Positions 6,356 through 13,567 of a stretch of 64,000 nucleotides of DNA are shown here, piece after piece (position 1 is the stretch's first letter; every line of letters starts with the position of its first letter). The stretch is from Olsenella sp. SW781 (GTDB lineage: Bacteria; Actinomycetota; Coriobacteriia; Coriobacteriales; Atopobiaceae), in contig NZ_SJOU01000006.1 of assembly GCF_012027725.1 (NCBI RefSeq), forward strand, positions 62,001 to 126,000, written 5' to 3'. The notes under the pieces were generated by a model, which was not told the DNA's origin, did no database searches, and saw only the letters and a list, made by a program, of their open reading frames with translations. Both the position numbers and the translations under genes were made by a program.

Positions 6356-8601
6356 GGATTCTAAGGCTCTTCAAGAACCACCTCCTTGCGCTTGCCGCCG
6401 TGGCGGCGCTGCTCGTAGTCTCCGCCAACGCGGATCTGGCGCTCCCCTCCCTCATGTCAGAGATCGTCGACGTGGGGATCCAGCAGGGCGGCATCGAGAG
6501 CCCCGTGCCAGACGCCATCCGCGCGAGCTCGCTCGACGACCTCGAGCTCTTCATGAGCGACGAGGACGTCGCACTCGTGGAGGCGGCCTTTGCCCCGGCG
6601 GACGACGCCGGCATCCGCGCCTTCCAGGGAACGGACGCCGAGAGGGACGCGGACTCGGACCTCGCGCGGGCGATGGAGCTCCCCGAGGTCGCCGCCCTCG
6701 CGCTCGAGCAGGGCGTTGACGCCTCCGCGCTCGGGAACGACACCGCCATCCCCGCCGGCGCCACCCTCACGCTCGACTCCCTCCACGCCGCCGTGGACGC
6801 GGGCCTCGTTGCTCGCGACCAGCTCGCGAACGCCGCCGAGGCGCTCGGTGAGCAGATGGGCAGCATGGGCGGCTCGCTCGTCACCCAGCGAGCCATCTCC
6901 TACGTGAGCGCCGAGTACGCCGCGCAGGGCATCTCCGCCGCCGACGTCCAGAACGCCTATCTCGGCAGGACCGCGCTCGAGATGTTCGGCCTGTGCCTCG
7001 TGAGCCTGGTGGCCACGGTCCTCACGGGCGCCGTCGCCTCCCACACCGCCGCCACCATCGCACGCGACCTGCGTCGGCAGACCTTCGCCCAGGTCATGCG
7101 CTTCTCCCCCGCGGAGGTCAACCGATTCTCCCAGGCCTCGCTCATCACGCGCTGCACCAACGACATCCAGCAGATCCAGATGGCCACGACGATGTTCATG
7201 CGCCTCGTCCTTCTCGCCCCCATCATGGGCGTTGTGGCGGTCACGCGCGTGCTCGCCACCTCAACGGGGCTCGAGTGGACCATCGGCGTCGCCGTGATCG
7301 CCGTCTGCGCCGTCGTCGGCGCGCTCATGGGCCTCACCCTGCCCAAGTTCAAGAGGATGCAGCAGCTCGTGGACCGCGTGAACCTCGTGGCGCGCGAGAT
7401 GCTCGACGGCATCATGCCCATCCGCGCCTTCGGCCGTCAGGGCCACGAGCTCGCGCGCTTCGACACGGCCAGCACCGAGCTCATGGGCACGCAGCTCTTC
7501 ACCAACCGCGCGATGAGCTTCATGATGCCCCTGCTGATGTTCGTCATGAACTGCGTCACGGTGATGATCGTGTGGTTTGGCTCCCACGGCGTGGCCGACG
7601 GCGTCATGCAGGTGGGCGACATGATGGCCTTCATCTCCTACACCATGCAGATCGTCATGGCGTTCATGATCCTCACCATGGTCTCGGTGATCCTGCCGCG
7701 CGCCGAGGTGGCCGCCGAGCGCGTGGACGAGGTCATCTCCTGCCCGCTCTCCGTGACCGACCCGGCGAACCCCAAGCTCCCCGCCGAGGGCGCGCCGCGC
7801 GGCGAGCTCACCTTCCGCAACGTGAGCTTCCAGTACCCCGACGCCCGCAAGGACGTGATCCAGGGCGTGAGCTTCACCACGCATCCCGGCCACATGACCG
7901 GCATCATCGGCTCCACGGGCTCGGGCAAGTCCACGCTCGTGCAGCTCATCCCGCGCCTCTACGACGTCACCGGCGGCGCCGTGCTGCTCGACGGCGTTGA
8001 CGTGCGCGACTGGGGCCTCTCGGAGCTGCGCCGGCGCATCGGCTACGTCCCGCAGCAGGGCATGCTCTTCTCGGGGACCGTTGAGACGAACCTCAAGTTC
8101 GCGGGGGACGAGGTGACGGACGACGACATGCGCGCCGCCGCGCGCGTCGCCCAGGCCGAGGAGTTCATCGAGGAGCGCGCCGAGGGCTACGACGCGCCCA
8201 TCTCCCAGGGCGGCACCAACGTCTCCGGAGGGCAGCGCCAGCGCCTCGCCATTGCGCGCGCCCTCGCCAAGCGGCCGGAGGTCATCGTCTTCGACGACTC
8301 CTTCTCCGCGCTCGACTACGCCACGGACGCGCGGCTTCGCGCCGAACTCGCGCGCACGGTCACGGACGCTGCTGTCGTGGTGGTGGGCCAGCGCATCGCC
8401 ACGATCATGCACGCCGACGAGATCCTCGTGCTCGACGAGGGGCACGTGGTCGGCCGCGGAACCCACGAGGAGCTGCTGCGCAGCTGCCCCGAGTATCTGG
8501 AGATCGCCCAGAGCCAGCTCTCCGCCGAGGAGCTCGGGCTGGACGTGCAAGGGGGACAGTCACTTTTGCACGCTGACGACACGAAGGGAGGCGAGCGCTG
8601 A
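6352..8601 (+). CDS. ABC exporter half-transporter, degenerate-site subunit
   Basis: A 749-residue fusion of membrane and ATPase domains. After the first helix there is an insertion of about 150 residues (roughly 40-195) rich in Asp, Ala and Glu, probably outside the membrane, before the remaining five helices. The NBD has GIIGSTGSGKST (about 516), VSGGQRQRLAIARAL (about 623) and the Walker B VFDDSFSALD (about 646), where the usual catalytic Glu is Asp. That is the hallmark of the degenerate half of heterodimeric exporters such as BmrC/BmrD or TM287/288. It overlaps marR and the next gene. Its last 20 codons contain a small hairpin (8544-8572) resembling the intergenic elements. Confidence 0.92.
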   Translation: MRILRLFKNHLLALAAVAALLVVSANADLALPSLMSEIVDVGIQQGGIESPVPDAIRASSLDDLELFMSDEDVALVEAAFAPADDAGIRAFQGTDAERDADSDLARAMELPEVAALALEQGVDASALGNDTAIPAGATLTLDSLHAAVDAGLVARDQLANAAEALGEQMGSMGGSLVTQRAISYVSAEYAAQGISAADVQNAYLGRTALEMFGLCLVSLVATVLTGAVASHTAATIARDLRRQTFAQVMRFSPAEVNRFSQASLITRCTNDIQQIQMATTMFMRLVLLAPIMGVVAVTRVLATSTGLEWTIGVAVIAVCAVVGALMGLTLPKFKRMQQLVDRVNLVAREMLDGIMPIRAFGRQGHELARFDTASTELMGTQLFTNRAMSFMMPLLMFVMNCVTVMIVWFGSHGVADGVMQVGDMMAFISYTMQIVMAFMILTMVSVILPRAEVAAERVDEVISCPLSVTDPANPKLPAEGAPRGELTFRNVSFQYPDARKDVIQGVSFTTHPGHMTGIIGSTGSGKSTLVQLIPRLYDVTGGAVLLDGVDVRDWGLSELRRRIGYVPQQGMLFSGTVETNLKFAGDEVTDDDMRAAARVAQAEEFIEERAEGYDAPISQGGTNVSGGQRQRLAIARALAKRPEVIVFDDSFSALDYATDARLRAELARTVTDAAVVVVGQRIATIMHADEILVLDEGHVVGRGTHEELLRSCPEYLEIAQSQLSAEELGLDVQGGQSLLHADDTKGGER
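8544..8572. repeat. Small GGGGAC-type hairpin inside the exporter gene
   Basis: CGTGCAA and TTGCACG arms enclose GGGGGACAGTCACT. It lies within codons near the C-terminus of the first exporter gene, coding DVQGGQSLLHAD. The GGGGACAG core matches the large palindromes elsewhere, suggesting that the same process also generates insertions inside reading frames when frame is kept. Confidence 0.6.
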
Positions 8602-10406
8602 TGCCGCCCGTCGGAAGGGGCCGCGGAAGCGGCGAGAAGCCCAAGGACTTCAAGGGGACCATGCTGAGGCTGCTGGGATACGTGGGGAGGCACAAGTTCG
8701 CCGTCCTTCTCGCCCTGCTCTTCGCCGTGGGGTCCGTGGTGTTCAACATCGTGGGCCCGCGCGTGCTGGGCACCGTGACCACCAAGCTCTTCGAGGGCCT
8801 CGTGGCCACGGTCCAGGGCACCGGGTCCGTTGACTTTGCCTGGATCGGGACAACGCTGCTGGGGCTTCTGGGCATCTACCTGGCGAGCTCCGCCTGCAAC
8901 CTCGTCCAGGGCTGGCTCATGACCGGGGTCACCCAGAAGGTCTGCCACCGCATGCGCACCGAGATTGCCGAGAAGATCGCGGTGGTCCCCATGGGCTACT
9001 TCAACGAGCACAGCAAGGGGGACGTCCTCAGCCGCATCACCAACGACGTGGACACGCTCGGCCAGTCGCTCAACCAGTCCATCACGCAGCTCATCACCTC
9101 CGTCACGCAGGTCGTGGGCGTGCTCGTGATGATGCTCTCCATCAGCCTGCCGCTCACGGGCGTGACGGTGCTCACGCTGCCGGCCTCCGTGCTCATCGTG
9201 GGCGTGGTCGTGCACTTCTCGCAGCGCTACTTCCGCGAGCAGCAGCAGGTCCTGGGGTCGGTGAACGGCATCGTGGAGGAGGACTTCGCGGGACAGGGCG
9301 TCATCCAGGTCTTCGACCGTGCCGACGCCTGCGTCGAGGAGTTCGAGCGGGAGAACGACCGCCTGTTCACGAGCGCGTGGCGCAGCCAGTTCCTCTCCGG
9401 CCTGATGATGCCGCTCATGAGCCTCGTGGGCAACATGGGCTACGTGGGCGTCGTGGTGGTGGGCGCGGGGCTCTGCCTCAACGGCGCCGCGGGCCCCGGC
9501 GACATCCAGAGCTTCATCCAGTACGTGCGCAACTTCACGCAGCCGATCCAGCAGCTGGCCAACGTCTCCAACACGATGCAGTCCATGGCGGCCGCCACCG
9601 AGCGCGTCCTCGAGTTCCTCTCTGCGCCCGAGGAGACCGAGCCCGAGGCGCCGCAGGTGCCCGCCCGTCGCGAGGGCCGCGTCGTCTTCGACCACGTGCG
9701 CTTTGGCTACGTGCCGGGCCAGACCGTCATCCACGACTTCTCCTGCGTGGCGGAGCCAGGGCAGACCATGGCCATCGTGGGGCCCACCGGAGCCGGCAAG
9801 ACGACCCTCATCAAGCTGCTCCAGCGCTTCTGGGACGTGGACGAGGGCTCGCTGCGCGTCGACGGCGTCGACGTGCGCCAGTGGGACCGCGCCGCGCTGC
9901 GCGAGGAGTTCGCCATGGTGCTGCAGGACACGTGGCTCTTCAACGGCACCATCCGAGAGAACATCCGCTACGGACGGCCCGACGCCACCGACGAGGAGGT
10001 GGAGGCCGCAGCCCGCGCGGCGCGCTGCGACCACTTCATCCACACGCTCGCGGGCGGCTATGACTTCGTGATCAACGAGGAGGGCACCAACCTCAGCCAG
10101 GGGCAGCGCCAGCTCGTGACCATCGCGCGCGCCGTGCTGGCCGACCGTCCGGCGCTCATCCTCGACGAGGCCACCTCAAACGTGGACACGCGCACCGAGG
10201 AGCTCATCCAGCGCGCGATGGACGAGCTCATGCGCGGGCGCACGAGCTTTGTGATCGCGCACCGTCTCTCGACCATACGCAACGCCGACGTGATCTTGGT
10301 GCTGCGCGACGGGGACGTCGTGGAGAAGGGCACCCACGAGGAGCTCCTCGCCAAGGGCGGCTTCTACGCGGAGCTCTACAACTCGCAGTTCGACCACGCG
10401 GCATGA
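8601..10406 (+). CDS. ABC exporter half-transporter, consensus-site subunit; 3' end is the attachment site
   Basis: A 601-residue type IV exporter subunit with six helices and an NBD: AIVGPTGAGKTTL (about 391), LSQGQRQLVTIARAV (about 496) and LILDEATSNVD with the catalytic Glu (about 518), then the H-loop VIAHRLSTIR. Paired with the preceding degenerate subunit it should make a heterodimeric multidrug-type exporter. It starts at the ATG sharing one base with the previous stop. The C-terminus GFYAELYNSQFDHAA is conserved in this subfamily; its coding DNA is duplicated at 19122, showing that a mobile element has integrated here and supplied the present last codon and TGA stop. Confidence 0.94.
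   Translation: MPPVGRGRGSGEKPKDFKGTMLRLLGYVGRHKFAVLLALLFAVGSVVFNIVGPRVLGTVTTKLFEGLVATVQGTGSVDFAWIGTTLLGLLGIYLASSACNLVQGWLMTGVTQKVCHRMRTEIAEKIAVVPMGYFNEHSKGDVLSRITNDVDTLGQSLNQSITQLITSVTQVVGVLVMMLSISLPLTGVTVLTLPASVLIVGVVVHFSQRYFREQQQVLGSVNGIVEEDFAGQGVIQVFDRADACVEEFERENDRLFTSAWRSQFLSGLMMPLMSLVGNMGYVGVVVVGAGLCLNGAAGPGDIQSFIQYVRNFTQPIQQLANVSNTMQSMAAATERVLEFLSAPEETEPEAPQVPARREGRVVFDHVRFGYVPGQTVIHDFSCVAEPGQTMAIVGPTGAGKTTLIKLLQRFWDVDEGSLRVDGVDVRQWDRAALREEFAMVLQDTWLFNGTIRENIRYGRPDATDEEVEAAARAARCDHFIHTLAGGYDFVINEEGTNLSQGQRQLVTIARAVLADRPALILDEATSNVDTRTEELIQRAMDELMRGRTSFVIAHRLSTIRNADVILVLRDGDVVEKGTHEELLAKGGFYAELYNSQFDHAA
10380..10402. other. attL: left copy of the 23-bp attachment direct repeat
   Basis: The sequence AACTCGCAG-TTCGACCACG plus CGGC is repeated at 19122-19144 with one mismatch (22 of 23). 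Here it encodes NSQFDHAA of the exporter. After the repeat the host stop (TAG, kept at 19145) is replaced by GCA TGA from the element. Confidence 0.85.
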
Positions 10407-10538
10407 TAATTTTGTCACATGCATCTCTAGCTGCGATTTTAGCGTTGTAAAAGCTGTAAGAGCCATAAGAATTGGCACGTAGGGACAATCTTGGGACACG
10501 GTTTTTGCATAAGATTCCGTATCTTCTAGACATGAAAA

Positions 10539-10574
10539 GACCCCTCCCCCACCCCGCAGGGTGAGAGAGGGGTC
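10539..10574 (-). terminator. Rho-independent terminator for minus-strand transcription
   Basis: Two 16-bp arms (10539-10554 and 10559-10574) match with two mismatches around CGCA; on the minus strand the stem is followed by TTTTCATG. It lies 17 bp after the stop codon of the 10591-10779 minus-strand reading frame and near the left end of the element. Confidence 0.7.
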
Positions 10575-10590
10575 AGCTCTTGCTATACCG

Positions 10591-10779
10591 CTATTCGACC
10601 ACGCTGTTCCCGTCTGCGCGGTCGTCGGAGCGCGCCTCGAGGATGTCGACCGCCGGGAAGAAGTCCGCACTGGGGATGCCGCCTCGCACGGCCTGGAGGA
10701 AGCGCTGGAATTCCGGCGTCTCCCGGCTGCCGCTCATCTCGATGACCGGCATCTCCCACCTAGATGCAGGTATACTCAT
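10591..10779 (-). CDS. Small hypothetical protein (62 aa) at the left end of the element
   Basis: The reading frame opens at an ATG at 10779 with GGAAG nine bases upstream, and a later ATG after GGTGGGAG would give MPVIEMSG. The residues SRETPEFQRFLQAVRGG and PAVDILE look protein-like and the frame is followed at once by a good terminator on the same strand, both of which favour a real gene. No family is recognised. It is the outermost minus-strand gene at attL. Confidence 0.5.
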   Translation of the reverse strand: MSIPASRWEMPVIEMSGSRETPEFQRFLQAVRGGIPSADFFPAVDILEARSDDRADGNSVVE

Positions 10780-10919
10780 TCCTAATCACTTCCGTTGGTC
10801 GCACCCCCCACCAAGCTGCATCTCAACGGGGTCTTCTTGTACTTTTTCTCGACTAGTGCGAACAAGGAGGTCCGGATGGGGGCCGCCGTTCGCACCCCGC
10901 CCTCCTCTCGCCGCCTGGG
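10780..10919. other. Leader-like stretch in the element
   Basis: This 140-bp stretch between two minus-strand frames holds TATACT at about 10771-10776 and, on the plus strand, a perfect AAGGAGGT at 10864 before an ATG at 10876. The frame after that ATG (about 92 codons) has an unprotein-like composition, so no gene is called. Confidence 0.4.
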
Positions 10920-11348
10920 TCACGGACGCCCGTGGAGAAAGGAGGCGACCACGTTGCTGATGGCCGCGCGCCCGCCCTCGTTCGAGGGCGGGCGCGCGAG
11001 GGGAAAGCCATCATGGCGACGCCGTTGCGACGGCCGGCGATACGTTATGAGCGCGCGCCCGAGCCCTATCCCGCCGGACGAAGCCGGGCGGCAGCGAGGG
11101 ACGGGCCGGTGGTGCGATGTCGCGAGACCGTTAGGACCCCCTCCTCCCTCGTAGAGGTCGCACACCTCGACGCCGAGCGCGCCCGCGATGCGAACGGCAT
11201 AGTCGACGATCTCGGGGACGCCCAGCAGCTCCCACTTCTCGAACGTGGGACGCGGAATCCCTGACCGCTCGGCAGCTTCGGCAACGATTAGATTGTTTTT
11301 CTTCCTTAGACCTTTTAGGCGTGACGTCATCCTCACCTGGGGATTCAC
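10920..11348 (-). CDS. Cro/XRE-like regulator, C-terminal half possibly out of frame
   Basis: The first about 65 residues form a lambda-repressor-like HTH: MTSRLKGLRKKNNLIVAEAAERSGIPRPTFEKWE, then a region VDYAVRIAGALGVEVCDLYEG typical of small XRE proteins. Beyond DLYEGGGG the sequence is Arg/Pro-rich and unlike any domain; one extra G in the GGGGG run would place a TAA straight after it, so the true protein is probably about 70 residues. The GTG at 11348 follows GAAGGG; an internal ATG at 11330 is possible. A perfect inverted repeat just upstream (11360) is a likely autoregulatory operator. Confidence 0.7.
   Translation of the reverse strand: MNPQVRMTSRLKGLRKKNNLIVAEAAERSGIPRPTFEKWELLGVPEIVDYAVRIAGALGVEVCDLYEGGGGPNGLATSHHRPVPRCRPASSGGIGLGRALITYRRPSQRRRHDGFPLARPPSNEGGRAAISNVVASFLHGRP
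10966..10997. repeat. Perfect hairpin, 14-bp arms and GTTC loop
   Basis: GCGCGCCCGCCCTC and its complement flank GTTC. It lies within the doubtful 3' part of the XRE reading frame, which fits a true gene end upstream of it and a terminator-like role, although no U-tract follows on either strand. Confidence 0.6.
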
Positions 11349-11359
11349 TGCCCTTCAAC

Positions 11360-11375
11360 AACATGTAGACATGTT
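11360..11375 (-). promoter_or_regulatory. Inverted-repeat operator AACATGT-AG-ACATGTT
   Basis: A perfect 7-bp inverted repeat separated by AG lies 12 bp upstream of the XRE gene start and within an AT-rich block (to about 11420) that should contain its promoter. It is the obvious candidate site for that regulator. Confidence 0.6.
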
Positions 11376-11524
11376 ATCAACAATATCTTGTGCTTTTGTT
11401 AAATGAACATCCACCAGATGCGGTGTATCATGTGTCACGACCAAACAGAGGTTCGTCCTTCTCGGAACGCCTCCCACTGATCGCCACTAGCACAAATCGA
11501 AACGCACGTTAGGAGGTGAAGCGC

Positions 11525-11650
11525 ATGGCAGTCCACCACGGCGGCAAGGTCGGCAAGGCCGCGAGCACCCTCGCCAAGAAGGCGAGCTCCAAGCCCGCGA
11601 AATCCAAGGCAGGAAAGACCCTCGCCAACCACAAGGCCGCAAAGCACTAG
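11525..11650 (+). CDS. Very small, highly basic Lys/Ala/Ser-rich protein (41 aa)
   Basis: The ATG at 11525 follows TTAGGAGGTGAAGCGC, one of the best ribosome binding sites in the window. The product begins MAVHHGGKVGKAASTLAKK and ends GKTLANHKAAKH, with 11 Lys and 4 His in 41 residues. Repeating GKxxK and SSKPAK blocks resemble nucleic-acid-binding tails or histone-like peptides. Function unknown; a role in DNA or RNA compaction within the element is a guess. It sits alone on the plus strand between two minus-strand genes and is below the size limit of most gene finders. Confidence 0.7.
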   Translation: MAVHHGGKVGKAASTLAKKASSKPAKSKAGKTLANHKAAKH

Positions 11651-11671
11651 TAAGCGTCGTGGCCCCGGACG

Positions 11672-11922
11672 CTAAACGGGGCTCCACTGCGGGAAGAGGG
11701 CCATCTGCAGGCCTATCGCGAGCCCCTGCGTCAGTGTCTCGTCCTCGTACTCGTCGTTCCGCGCCAGACCATGCACCAGCTCGTGGAGGTACATCTGTGC
11801 CTCCTCCTCCGGGCACACCCCTCCCTCAGGCGTATCATCCGCGCCGACGGGCTGCAGGTACCATTCTCGTCCGGCTCGACGCCGCCGCGCTCGACGGAAT
11901 ACGGCACGCCGAGCACGTTCAC
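11672..11922 (-). pseudogene. Frameshifted small HExxH-type protein (ImmA/IrrE-like size)
   Basis: Frame one starts at GTG 11922 and reads MNVLGVPYSVERGGVEPDENG to MIRLREG. After a GGGG run (near 11822) a minus-one shift continues as VCPEEEAQMYLHELVHGLAR and then DETLTQGLAIGLQMALFP before a stop at 11672. The joined product of about 83 residues carries HELVH, a short metal-protease-like motif, close to XRE regulators as ImmA-type proteins often are. The assignment to ImmA/IrrE is only by motif and context. The shift is either decay, a homopolymer consensus error, or less likely programmed slippage. Confidence 0.6.
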
Positions 11923-12129
11923 AGCCTCGGGTATCTCAGCGTCTTTCTCTCCTCTGGTTGTGGGCGAACCGCCTCTCGCCCCCTCCGCACACGGAGAGGG
12001 TCTTCACTCGGCTCGCGGGGTCGTACCCTCGGGTGCCCCGCGTCCGGCCCGCCGCGTTCTCTTCTTGGGGTGTTGCAGTGGCATTCGGCTTTCAAGGAAT
12101 AGTGACTCTGTAGATCGAAGGTGATTAGA

Positions 12130-12336
12130 ATGGAGAAGGACTTCAGCGAGTTTGAGGCGCTGTGGGATGGGACAAAGTCGGTGACCCCCGCGATGGCCGC
12201 CCTTGAGAAATCGTTCGGAACCGCCAAGCTCGACGAGATTTCTGAGGAGTACGGGCTGTCTCACGCGGTAATCAAGGCGGCAAACGCCGTCGTCCTTGAG
12301 ATGCTGCGGGAGTACCACGACTGGGCGACCTCCTAG
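12130..12336 (+). CDS. Small hypothetical protein (68 aa)
   Basis: The start is the ATG at 12130, seven bases after GAAGGTG. The sequence MEKDFSEFEALWDGTKSVT is followed by KLDEISEEYGLSHAVIKAANAVVLEML, which could form a helix-turn-helix-like bundle. No family is recognised. It is a lone plus-strand gene, transcribed away from the minus-strand trio ending at 12369, and lies in DNA of lower GC than the host. Confidence 0.6.
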   Translation: MEKDFSEFEALWDGTKSVTPAMAALEKSFGTAKLDEISEEYGLSHAVIKAANAVVLEMLREYHDWATS

Positions 12337-12368
12337 CCCTCCGAGAGCACGGCAAGTCGCTCCGAGAA

Positions 12369-12551
12369 TCAATCCGGCGTCTTGCCGCGCCTCTCCCACT
12401 CGTCCCTGTGCTGCTTGAGGAACTGCTGGCGAGAGGAGTTGAAGGCGCGGTCAACCGTCGCTAAAACCTTGAGCCATTGACTTCTGTCAAGCCTGCTCAA
12501 CAGTTCGCAGAGCCGGTCAATGTCGTCCTTCGTCAGCCTGTCGTTCGTCAT
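12369..12551 (-). CDS. Small hypothetical protein (60 aa), coupled to an HTH gene
   Basis: The ATG at 12551 overlaps the TGA of the upstream frame (ATGA) and is preceded by GGGGGGAGAA, so it is translated by coupling. Residues LTKDDIDRLCELLSRLDRSQWLKVLATVDRAF form amphipathic helices. No family recognised. It is last in the minus-strand group 13018 to 12369. Confidence 0.6.
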   Translation of the reverse strand: MTNDRLTKDDIDRLCELLSRLDRSQWLKVLATVDRAFNSSRQQFLKQHRDEWERRGKTPD

Positions 12552-12720
12552 TTCTCCCCCCTGCACGCCAGCTCGTCGATCGCCTTGCCGAACACGTCGA
12601 AGACGAGGCGGCGCCATCGAGGCCCATGTCGCGCCTGCCGTACAGCCAGCCCTTGAGCGTGGAGACGGGCACGCCGAGGTGCCTGGCGGTGTCCTCGAGC
12701 GTCCAGCACGCGGCCGCCAT
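12548..12720 (-). pseudogene. Frameshifted HTH protein, excisionase-like
   Basis: From ATG 12720 the frame reads WTLEDTARHLGVPVSTLKGW and LYGRRDMGLDG, a MerR/Xis-type helix-turn-helix. At about 12615 a single-base loss shifts the frame; the other frame continues RRLVFDVFGKAIDELACRGEK to the TGA at 12548 that couples to the next gene. Upstream, VDYDKVSRSLRSW (from 12759) is in the same frame but has no start codon, so the 5' end may also be altered. In a functional element this would be a directionality factor or regulator. Confidence 0.55.
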
Positions 12721-12759
12721 CCAGCTGCGCAGGCTGCGGCTGACCTTGTCGTAATCTAC

Positions 12760-13018
12760 CTAGATCACCCCCCATGAGCCAAAGGCCGAGGAGGCACGCG
12801 ACGGCCCCGCATGCGAAGCACCCCGCCGTCATCAGGATGCTGACGTCAGTCCTGACCACGTCGGTCCCAGTCGCCCTGGCATACGCACGGAACGTCTTGG
12901 CGTCGTAGACCGCATTGAGAGCGTTTTCGAGCGCCTCGTCGATGTCACTCGCGCCAGTGAAGGTATACGGGACCTTCGTCTCCCGCCCCTCGTATGTGAG
13001 CTCGTTTCGGCGACCCAT
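12760..13018 (-). pseudogene. Small single-pass membrane protein, stop shifted by a G-run indel
   Basis: The ATG at 13018 follows AGGGAGGTACACCCG. The product starts MGRRNELTYEGRETKVPYTF, has a soluble domain to about residue 60, and one membrane helix (ILMTAGCFACGAVACLLGLWL). One base fewer in the GGGGGG run at 12768 would end it MGVI-stop at 12760; as read, the frame runs on into the HTH gene. Probably a short membrane protein of about 86 residues. Function unknown. Confidence 0.5.
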
Positions 13019-13043
13019 CGGGTGTACCTCCCTGTCTTAAATC

Positions 13044-13131
13044 ACGTCTACTTCGTAATAAATAGACGTTATTTCGTTTACAGTCCTGCGATTAGACGTG
13101 ATTCTCGTCCATGTCAACAGATTTTCGTCTA
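13044..13131. promoter_or_regulatory. Divergent control region with four CGTCTA/TAGACG half-sites
   Basis: Half-sites lie at 13045-13050 (CGTCTA), 13063-13068 (TAGACG), 13093-13098 (TAGACG) and 13126-13131 (CGTCTA). The first pair is an inverted repeat ACGTCTA-N12-TAGACGT. The region is AT-rich and separates the minus-strand group from the plus-strand cargo operon led by an XRE gene, so one repressor could control both directions. Confidence 0.65.
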
Positions 13132-13189
13132 TTTGTTGAAAAAAGGTCGCTATATATGTACGATTCAGCTATCGACCAAAGGAAAGAAG

Positions 13190-13567
13190 ATGAAGCTCCA
13201 GCTCATGAGGCTTCGCAAAGAAGCTGGATACAAAAACAGAAAGACCATCGCCGATGAACTTGGAATATCTGAACGAAAGTACAAGTCATGGGAAACTGGA
13301 GAAGTAAAACTAACGCTGGCTGATGCCTGTGACATCGCCGATCTTCTCCACTGCACCCTCGACGAGCTTGCCGGCCGCGACTTCCAGCCCGTCGCGTACT
13401 CGGATCCCCGCCAGCAGGCGCTCAACCACTCCTACTCGCTCCTGGACGAGAAGAGCAAGGGCGACCTCGCCGGCATAGCGTCCACGTTCACGGCGGATCC
13501 GTCCCGCCTCGCGTCTAAATCGGGGCGGGGTGCTGAGGATGTGGTAGCCGGGGAGGGGGCGGCATGA
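13190..13567 (+). CDS. XRE-family regulator heading the cargo operon
   Basis: The 125-residue product has a clear lambda-type HTH at residues 1-60: MKLQLMRLRKEAGYKNRKT, DELGISERKYKSWETGEVKLTL and ADACDIADLLHCTLDELAG. The C-terminal 60 residues are hydrophilic and of unknown role. The ATG at 13190 follows AAAGGAAAGA. The stop overlaps the next ATG (ATGA at 13564), so it is translationally coupled to the membrane/coiled-coil gene. The half-site array directly upstream is its likely operator. Confidence 0.85.
   Translation: MKLQLMRLRKEAGYKNRKTIADELGISERKYKSWETGEVKLTLADACDIADLLHCTLDELAGRDFQPVAYSDPRQQALNHSYSLLDEKSKGDLAGIASTFTADPSRLASKSGRGAEDVVAGEGAA

Noticed and set aside
10876-11154. Plus-strand frame with a perfect AAGGAGGT ribosome binding site in the element
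   Set aside because: The product is Arg/Pro/Gly-rich with no protein-like pattern and runs antisense through the XRE gene and a perfect hairpin; the binding-site match may be chance or a remnant.
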